This document shows, in pieces, positions 55,569 through 64,000 of a stretch of DNA of 64,000 nt (position 1 is the stretch's first letter; each line of letters starts with the position of its first letter). Where the stretch lies: the NCBI GenBank assembly GCA_030052745.1, contig JANBVO010000043.1:124001-188000 (forward strand), read 5' to 3'. The notes beneath the pieces are model-generated. The model made no database searches and was not told where the DNA came from. It saw nothing but the letters and a program-made list of their open reading frames with translations. Both the position numbers and the translations under genes were made by a program. This DNA comes from Pleurostoma richardsiae. Lineage: Eukaryota; Ascomycota; Sordariomycetes; Calosphaeriales; Pleurostomataceae.

Positions 55569-57818
55569 TCAGCGTCAATTTGACGAGGTCTTCACTGAAG
55601 ACTCGAGATGATGCTGGGGACGGACGTGGTTGCTATAATCCTCTTCTAGATAAGGCAGGGCAGGTATGGAATGTCGTTGATAGACAGACTGACGGGCAAG
55701 GAAGCTCGTCCGCGAACTAAAAAGCCCCACCCACCGGCGACCGGATCCGACCCCCATCGCCGGCTGGCCAGATAGTTACATACATACCTAGCTAAGCAGC
55801 TGCGGCAGCTGGTGATCTGCCAGCCAGGGCAAGGGGCCCTGCCGGCTTCACTTTATTTCCGTATGGTCGAAAACTTGGCGACGGAGGTTTCTCTATCCAT
55901 CGCCGACATGTGACCCTATACAGCATGGTATTACTCAGGCTAGCTACATACGCTGACGCAGATTTTGAGCCTCCCCGTCCATCTCGGCCCCAGGAGAAGG
56001 TACCTAGGTAAGTACCCAAGGAGACATAGACTCGATGAGGCTTGCTGTGCGCCGTGTGGGATGGATTGAGGCTGTTGGCGATGGCCAAGAACAACAACAA
56101 CCTGAAGGTGCCAAGTTGCCGATCGGGCGTCCGCCACACCAGTCAGGCGTACAGTCCAGTAGGAGGCGACTTCAAAAAAGCAACAGCAACGAGGCCCAAG
56201 AGGCCGGAGGATGCCAGCACGCCCTCCCCTTGTATCAGTCCCGTGGTTTCTGCGACGGTCCACTAATAAGGAATCGACCGATAGGGAACTGACTGGAACG
56301 GAAGAAAAAGGCAGGGCAACTGGAGATCGGGCCTGTCCCTCCAAGCTGTAGCTAGAAAGCCATCCTTCTCTTTCCGCTTAGGTGGGCAGCTTGCAGTAGG
56401 AAATCCCACGGAAACACGATGAGACGGCAGCACACAATTAGGGCGTGTTAATGTGTGTAGAGAATGCCATAGAGCGTCAAGTTAGAGAGTAACGAGTAAT
56501 TGAAGGAAAGGGTCCTCCTGCACAGTCGATGGACTCGAATCGGCGCATATTCTTGTCTAAGGCCTCCCACTCGGGCAATGGTATTTCGGGTATGCGTAGC
56601 CCAAGGTGAAGCATGACAGCCTCTGGGATTTCCCGATTGCCATGACTCCGGTTGGTTTCTGGCGTGTGTGCGCCATGCATGCAAGGTACATGGGCCAAGT
56701 AAATAAGTTACATGTTGCAGACTCCCACCTGAACCATGCAGCGGGCCAATGGTAGCGTTTCCGCAGCCCACCACTTCTCTCCCATCCTCCATCTCTTTGC
56801 TTTTCCAGCTCGTCTGGATCAAGGTGCTTTCAGCTCTGAAGGCATCGCGGGGAGCGCAGTCAAGTGCGCACGGACACGCAGACAGAAGACTAGAGAGGAG
56901 GAGGCCGCCGAACTGTGGATCAAACCGCCATCGCTCCATCATCCGCTCTTCGTCGGGATCAGGTACGGAACGCGGAGTCGAAAGACGGGGAGCGGGAGCG
57001 GGAACGCCTCGTTGCCACTGGGGAACTGGAGCTCTTGATCTACGCCGTTCGGAAGCAGGGAAGAAGCCTGGAATTGCTGGAGTTGGTGCGCCATTCTTGT
57101 CTAGTCTACGGTCGCCTCATCGAGCGAAGGCGGGGGGTTCCCCTAGAGGGGACGGAACAAGCTTGCGGCGATCAGACACCACAAGGCGTATCAAAAAGCT
57201 CCGTAGGTACGCAGAAGACACAGATCTGGCCCGCTGCTGCTGAGCTAGTCTCTATCTGTTCGCCATACAAGCCAGAGTACAAGGTCGATTCTTCTTGCCC
57301 TAGGGGCTCGGCCTCGATCGACCTCACACTGGTGTCCGCCCTTGCTTGCTTTGTTGTCCCTCCCTCACCTTAGACATGACAGGGACTCCGGTGCTCGGCT
57401 TTCGAGAACGGCGCAAGTTGTTCTTGCGAGTAATTGGACACTTGGAGATTCTGTGGCTTAGAGAAAGACGTTCGCAAGATCTGCTCTGCTGGCTATTTCC
57501 CGGCAGCGATGATGCTTCCTTGGCGGAGCAGATGGCGGCGTGTGTGTCGTTGGGTGTTAGTTACAAACCGAGAGGTGCTTTGGCTGCAGCCAGTTACCCC
57601 ATCCAGTCTCCCACTTTTTTAGTCGCTCCTTCTTAAGCTTAGCTCCCGTAGGAGGGGTCATACAAGGGGAAGCCCAAGGCCTCTACGCAGCAGACGCAGC
57701 GTGACGGCATCAATCTGTTTCATTGTCTCGTGTGCGGTCTCCTCTTGACAGGGAACACGAAGAGGAGCGTCTAGAGCCCATGGTCTTGGCAGCACGGCGA
57801 AGTCTGCGAAATCTGCGG

Positions 57819-57856
57819 AGTATGTATGTATGTATGTGTGTATGGTGTGTGTGTGT
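57819..57856. repeat. TATG/TG microsatellite
   Basis: Tandem TATG copies followed by a TG run, 38 bases in all, in the gene-free region. Confidence 0.85.
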
Positions 57857-60671
57857 CCACACCTAGAATGTCTTGTTGGCTGCACTGCTACGATGTTACA
57901 AGACGAGCGAGCGTGTTAGTTGAGGCGGGCTGGCCAGGTCGGGCGACCAGACCAACAGCCAACGTAGCTCCAGGTTCCTGGTTCTCCCAATCGAGGACAC
58001 CCGGAAGCGAGCGAGGGCCATCGCGCTTTTTAGTGACATGCTGGACTCCTACCTTGGTTCGAACATGTTCTGAGGGGAAAGGCCAGCAGGCTAAATGGCC
58101 GAGTGTCGCACAATCAGAGTCTCTTGCAGCCAAGCCGGCCGAGGTACCAGTATATTCCTGGCGACAGCAGCATTGCTCTTTGTCTACATGCGCTCGAAGT
58201 CGTCAAAGGCCGCGCAGTGCCTGGAGCTGTAGGATTTTCTCTGTCATTCTCACGCACGCAAGACGCCCGTCTCACGGTGGAGCAGGATGATCTCTCCTTC
58301 TCGATGTCTCCAGGCTCAGAAACACGGGAAGAAAGGGGTGGCGTGTCCGAGGGTGGGTTGACCATTGGTGAGTCGCACAAGTTTCGTGGGAATTGCCCCC
58401 AATTTTAGATGGGGAGACGAGTACAGATTCGTACACGGGAAACGTTATTCTTCCTTGATTCCCATGTCCCTTGCTTCTCTGAAATGATGCCATAACTGAA
58501 AAAGATGGACGACGAGCACATTTCGTCTCCTTCGCGTGATAGCCCGTAGCCGCCGTTTTCGTCTCTCGAAAGAGAACCTGGCTGCTATTGTATTCCGCCT
58601 CGTGCCTGGAGGGCGAAACGAATAATCAAGCCTCTTGACGGCATCTGCCGCCTGGCCGCCTATTCGCCCTGACAGCCTGCCCCGTGATCATCACCCCACG
58701 AGGACTTGGGCGCTGAGTACTTTCCTACATTGTAATAGCGTGGGAAGTACTTTTGGACTGCGTACCATCTGAACTGGAGACGGGGACATTGGGAGACGTG
58801 CAGATGAGATGGATGGCGGGTTGACGATTCAGCGTGCGCAAGAGGTTGTGCGGCAAGGCTTGGCGTCCCCTTGCGCCCGCGAGAGCTCGCCAACTGGTGG
58901 CTCTGACTGGGCACGGCTCGCGAGCAGGTCCCCAGAAATCCGTTGATTGACACCAAAACATCATATCGCCACTAGCCTGCCGGTCTCTTCACCAACACCA
59001 ACTGGCCTAACTGCAATGGTCTACCTTCTCCCCCAGCTCCGTCAATGGTGAGGATGAGGAGGAAGAGTCCCACCAGCAGCACACACACACCAATCCATGA
59101 CCAGAGAGAGCTTGGATTTCTCGGCATGGCATCGAGTTTCGAGACGCGCAATGCGGCCCATATCCAAGCTTTTCTCCCAGCGCTTCAAGAGTGTCGGGAC
59201 ACACTAAGGCATCCCGATGCGGCTAGAGGGGCGCGCGTGCCAACTCAAATCAGTGTGAGGCCGAAAGGGGGAAGAGCCAGATGAAGGCCCCACCAGGACG
59301 AGCCCCAATTCCAACAGCCGTGATGAGGGGCGGCGGGTGTCTCTTGTCGAGATAGCCTCATGTCTCTGCATTCTGCATTCTGCATCTCGTCGACCGACGA
59401 CAACACGCGGGGGCAGCATGCCAGACCAGGCGCGAGCCCAGGCCTGCAGGCGCACAGCAGAGAAGGCAAACAAACGGGTCGCCCGAGACAAAAGCAGAGG
59501 GCGCACGAGGCCTGTGGCCCAAAGAGAATAATAGAATAGAATAGGCGGCGCGGCGGAGTCCCATTTCGTCTCGTCATCTGGCCTCGATTGCCATCCCGCC
59601 TAAGGCAGATTCAGGTACCCCAACCCTTTGTACCTTTTGCACCTTGGCTCACCGTACCCGAGGTACCGCACATTGCATGCCCACTGCCCACTTATCACCG
59701 ACACGCATCGCACCACCACAACCTTCTTCAATTTCTCCCGCCCTGGCCGCTGATTGAATCTTTCTGCATTGGGTTCTCCCCCCCATCTATGCACCCTCCT
59801 ATACTCCCACATCTGGAACTCCTTGCTTCCCATTGCTATTGCCATGTTGTATCTCGGCGGGGGGAAAGGTCAGACTACCGTCGAATCGCTCCCGTTAGCG
59901 GGCGGACCCTGCACTGACGTCTAGCCGCGGTGCCGGTTCCCACGTATCCTGTAAAGCGGCATCAAAACCCCAGTCCAGAGGTCCCACCGCCCACGCTCGC
60001 GTGGGAGCGGCGCTGATTCCAGTCCTCGAATTGGCTCACCATGTTCAAGAACTGCCGGCTCAACTGTGGCCGGGAGTAAATTCAAGATGATGATGGACTA
60101 AGGGGAGGAGACTGTCACAGGAGGACAACAAAGATGGGGGGACCTTCATCGGCAAAGCGGTCTAGTGCCCCTGCGACCAGATGCGCTCGACAGGGGTGGC
60201 CCCGGTCGAGATCCCTGACGCCCAAGACACTTGAATGCCCAGTTTTCTTGCTGGGTGTGGTGTCAAGCTACCGAATGCCCAGGCGGGTGCCTTTTCTGCG
60301 CTTTCTCTCATCACTCTGCTCTCCTGCCCTCCAGTTACAGTGCAAGACACGCCGAACGAAGAACTGAGCTACCCGCTGGGTCAGAGCGCCCCGCTACTCG
60401 TGTCGTGCTGTGCTGTAGAACATGTCGCTGCTGCTACAACGGCGGGTAAGGTACGCGCGAAACATGCTACCGTGCGTTGCGGCTAGGCATGCAATGCAGC
60501 AGCGGGTATTCAAGTCGCAGGAGAGCGAGAGAAGAAAACGCTCCAAGAGCGCCGTTGTGGAAGCTGTCCGGGGCGACGCTGCTTTGGCAGCAAGACCCCG
60601 GTGTGCTGGATGATCGCAGTGTGCATGTTCGCTCATTTTGTCTCTCGGTGAAAGGGCTACTTCCCGCCGCT

Positions 60672-60687
60672 TCATCATCATCATCAT
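60672..60687. repeat. TCA trinucleotide microsatellite
   Basis: Five tandem TCA copies. No coding context is recognised. Confidence 0.75.
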
Positions 60688-63114
60688 GCCTACACACAAC
60701 TCTTCGCGTGTCACACGCTGACAGCAGTGCGGCATAGCCTCCCTGCCCGACTGGTCCTGCCTGGCCGGACACGAACTCCAGAGTCGCACAGATAGATGTA
60801 TGTATTGGTAGTATGAATGCCAAAATCCAAGGACAGCACAGCCTTACCTAGCCTCGATCGACATATCCATCCTTGGTGCCTGCTCCTTGCCGTACAGCGT
60901 CAGGTACCGACAGTTCTATGTCCCATCCTCTGCGAGCCCTACAATCCTGGAGATGTGCCCCGTCTCGCCTTTCGCAAAGGAACATGTACATGTTTCCCAT
61001 CTCACCGGACCTCCCGCTCGCCCGTCCATTTGGACGTCCTCCTCTTCTCAATTTGATCGAGCTAGGTACCTTGATGCAACGTGAAGACCCTGAAAAGATC
61101 GGCTCAACGCCGTGAACCAAGTCCTGAAGGCATCCTGATGCCGGCACCGCAGTCTATCAGTCCTCGTCGCGATGCGCAATAAAGCAATCAGAAATGCCGT
61201 CAATAGTCGCAGCGTCTGCCTTCGTATCTCGCCTCTGCCGTTCTCTTGCCTCCCGTGTTCCCTCTTGGTGTGGTGTACATGAGATCGGTACATGCGGGAC
61301 GTCCACCTGCCCTCACCCTGCCTCCAAGTGCCAGACCGGATTCTGATTTTCATACGCCCGCCCAACACCACCCCCTGTCATTTTAGTGCGATGAGCCAGG
61401 AAAGGGGACAAGGGATGGAAGATCACTCAAGTACATCAAGTACTCCCAAGTACCTCCTGGCGAGCGTTGTCACCACCTCACTGAGAGATCGAGAAGCTCC
61501 CGCCTGCAGCGACATAGGATGTCCATCGACCGTCCCTCAACACAGGTGAGGTCGTAACATGCACTACATTATCCCTCGCCACCAAACACATCTTGGGAGA
61601 CAGTACCTGCTGTTGCTGCATTCTCGAGGAGCAAGCCTGTGGGGCTCGACTACCGACTTTCACACCGCAGCTGCCTTAGGTTTAGCTGTAGCAGGTGCCT
61701 TGATTAATTACCTGGAGGTACGGTAAAGTACAAAAGCCAGGGTAGGGGCGGTACTTGGCGCTACGACACCCCAAGTACCGCCTTGCGCCCTCACCCATCA
61801 TCACTTGCTGCGACCACGAGAGACGGTCCCCTGCCCCTTCCGCCTCCAGGCCCGTCAGACAAGTTCCTCACTCACTCGCGCATTTGCCCATCGTCTTTTT
61901 CCTCACTTCCCTCTCTCACCACACACCTATCCATCATACACGCATCTTCTCTCTGTCCGGGTACCACGACTCCCACCCGTGATTCTCTCCTTTCCCATTT
62001 CCATGGAAGTCGTGGTCCTTTTCTGCTCCTTTCGCCTCAAACTCTGGTTACTTCCAGAAACCATAATCCTACGGTGGGACGAAGACCGCGCGCCAGTCCC
62101 GGCGAGCTAACCGTGTCTAATTATCGCCTTGTTGTCATCCCCTCCGTTCCGACCTGTGTTTTTTCGGCACAGCTTCGAATCCTCCTCTCGACCGGTTGCG
62201 ACCTTTCTCTCGTTTCTCAGACTTCTCCGATAGCTCGGTTCTCGCCCCGACGGGGAAAATAAACTTCACGAACGACCCCCGCGGTCCCGTCGTCAGCTGG
62301 AACTCAAATCCCCGCTCCATACCTATTCTTCGCCTGGACCCCGGCAGCCGTTGAGAAGTATTCCAGTTCAACTCCACGAACCCGCCGCCCTCTTCGCACG
62401 CAACCGACACTCGCCCACGGACTGCTCGCCTACAGCGAACCCCCTAAGACTCGCAACAGGCCTTCTTCACGTCATTGAGGGACGCCCAGATTCACGACAA
62501 GCAGTGCCGTGCGTGACGCTAGCCTGCAATCCAAGTGATCGTTAGAGAGGGAAGGACGGACATTACCGACACACGTTGGCCAACGAACCGTTGCCCATAC
62601 CGTTCGCGTCTCCGCGCTTCAAAGTTTCTGGTGTGGGAAGGATTCTGGAAATCTCGAGGCGAGGGCATGACCGGTTTTGTATCGGGAAAACGATAAACTT
62701 CGCGCTTGATCTGGGCTCGACGAATATTACCGACCTTCCACCACGTCTCCCCGCCACGGAGCATCCAACACACTCCCGTACCTCACGGACACCCAACTTC
62801 TTGTGTTAGCACCCAAGGTACGACTCTGGCAGCTCAAGCCGCCAATAGATTTCTCGTCGCACACAGAGGACAGATTCTATATGGACGAAACTGGAGTGCG
62901 CTAGGCAGCTTGCAGCCAGTCAACGGCTTCTTGCCTCATTGTCGAGAAATAGCCGGGCAATTCGCCTTCGCTACCACAATTCGAGGGGAACACTAAGCAC
63001 GACTGCTGCTTGCGTGTATGGTGACGGCGGGTTGATCGTTGACACCTTCAGGACGCCAGCCGCACGTCGTAGGGCCTTGATTCGCTCGATAGTAGACCTC
63101 GAGTGCCTGCGACC

Positions 63115-64000
63115 ATGTCCGCAAACATACAACAGCAGATGGCTGCGGCAGGCCAGTTGATGCCGCAGCAAGGGCAGCCCGGGCGACCGAACCAAGCTCA
63201 ACTGGGCACCTTGGTGTACCGTGCTCTCATGGGAAATAGCCTTCCCATCCAGGGCTGGCAGACCGCAGTTCCTATCACGGAACGGATGGGGAAAACTTTA
63301 AATTTGTATGTGGCCAGCCGTTCCATTCACCACAAACGTTTCTCCGGGCTGTTGACCCGCCATCCGATTGCCTCTTTATCCTAGACCTGTCTAACACTCT
63401 CCTCTTCCCAACCTAGAATAACCAACATCATGCTCGCCATGCCCTCGGCAGAGTGGCAGAAAGCAGCTACCTACGGCCTCGAGTACGAAAAGGATGCCTT
63501 TCACAACTCTCCAGATAAGGTAAAGAAATTCATCCGCCTGAAACGCGGTGACAAAATCTCTAACTGTTTACTAGAACACTTACGACCAGAAGATGAATGC
63601 GAAGAACGCAGAAATGTTCAAGAAGCGTCAAGCGAACGAGCAGAATCTGCAGAGCACGCTGAGCGCCCAAGCTGCCGCGGCAGCGCAGCAGCAGCAGCAA
63701 CAGCAGCACCAACTTCTCCTGAACCAACAGAACGCCGCAATGCAAGCGCAGATGAGCCGTGGAATGAGTCAACAGGGCCAGCAAGGATTCCAGCACTTGC
63801 AGCACCCTATGCAACTCTCACAAATGCCACAGCAGCCACAGCAGATGGGCATGATGATGGGCACACCAGGAGGACAACGAATGCCTCCGAATCAGGCTCA
63901 GTTCTCCATGGGAGGTGGTCAGATGCGACCGGCTGGTGTCCCGCCGATAGACTTGGGAAATCTTTCGCCAGAGGATCGAGTCAAGGTGATGGAAGAGGCT
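63115..64000 (+). CDS. med15: Mediator subunit 15 (Med15/Gal11) N-terminus, partial
   Basis: Exons are 63115-63305, 63417-63519 and 63575 onward; the gene runs off the right edge. The start is ATG 63115 (GCGACCATGTCC). Residues about 45-125 form the KIX-like activator-binding domain: GWQTAVPITERMGKTLNLIT, formed over intron 1, then EWQKAATYGLEYEKDAFHNS. It is followed by the Gln-rich segment (a run of seven or more Gln in QQQQQQQH and MPQQPQQMGMMMG), as in fungal Med15. It belongs to the Mediator tail and contacts activators in the nucleus. The C-terminal part is outside the window. Confidence 0.85.

Larger units (their letters stand above)
55569..63114. other. 7.5-kb region without a recognised gene
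   Basis: I examined both strands and found no exon chain with family resemblance. The frames present are short and Arg/Ser/Pro/Cys-rich, as noise in GC-rich DNA usually is. Content includes AGGTACCTAGGTAAGTACC near 55999, a TATG/TG microsatellite (57819-57856), an ATTCTGC triple repeat near 59371-59390, a TCA repeat (60672-60687), and dense GGTACTT/AAGTACC motifs at 61430-61790. From about 61860 to 62560 the plus strand is strongly pyrimidine-rich, which is probably part of the med15 leader. Non-coding RNAs cannot be excluded. Confidence 0.45.

Noticed and set aside
61783-62262. A 159-codon plus-strand frame in the med15 leader
   Set aside because: Ser/Pro/Leu-rich translation of a pyrimidine tract, without domain or intron structure.
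1-64000. CRISPR arrays, operons, ribosome-binding sites and riboswitches
   Set aside because: Spliceosomal introns, U2 snRNA and gene content show a fungal nuclear genome. No direct-repeat/spacer array and no thiamine-type riboswitch sequence was seen.

Overview
The window is nuclear DNA of a filamentous ascomycete (Pezizomycotina, most likely a Sordariomycete). Genes carry short spliceosomal introns (about 50-140 nt) with GTATGT/GTAAGT-type donors, CTAAC/CTGAC-like branch sites and CAG/TAG acceptors. Coding regions are GC-rich with long disordered Ser/Pro/Arg tails, and the gene families are typical of moulds (UstYa-type oxidase, GH30-CBM1, 2EXR, DUF4203). I found about 17 protein genes, one initiator tRNA gene and a U2 snRNA gene. 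Exon joints were set by eye from splice consensus and from whether the joined frame reproduces family motifs. No transcript data were available.

Left end (1.4-6.6 kb): a secondary-metabolite-like island. A UstYa/DUF3328 gene (minus, 1412-2408) diverges from a secreted protein (plus, 4201-5091) made of nine near-identical copies of a His-His-Gln-Gly-Lys4 unit. An NmrA/CipA-like reductase (minus, 5651-6571) follows. Secretion signal, tandem identical cores, polybasic Kex2-like sites and an adjacent UstYa oxidase are the layout of fungal dikaritin-type RiPP loci. The repeats contain no aromatic residue, so if this is a RiPP locus its chemistry is not the known Tyr-based one. This is the best candidate for an undescribed system here. 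The cluster may continue to the left of the window.

Middle (8-24 kb): ase1 (spindle midzone), irs4 (EH domain), a GH30 xylanase-type enzyme with CBM1, an intron-containing initiator tRNA-Met, erf4 (Ras palmitoylation partner) and a conserved membrane protein of unknown role. At 27-38 kb: a large DUF4203 membrane protein, an SLC10A7/Rch1 transporter, a 2EXR protein and a divergent GFA-fold protein. At 39-55.6 kb: a GH1 beta-glucosidase, an acyl-CoA synthetase, U2 snRNA, pob3 (FACT), los1 (tRNA exportin), an orphan protein and an M18 aspartyl aminopeptidase with a possible mitochondrial presequence. The right edge holds the first exons of med15 after about 7.5 kb with no recognisable gene.

Apart from the left island the genes are unrelated housekeeping and hydrolytic functions. 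Intergenic DNA is long (often 1-4 kb) and sprinkled with TACCTAGGTA-like and TACGGAGTA-like short palindromes.
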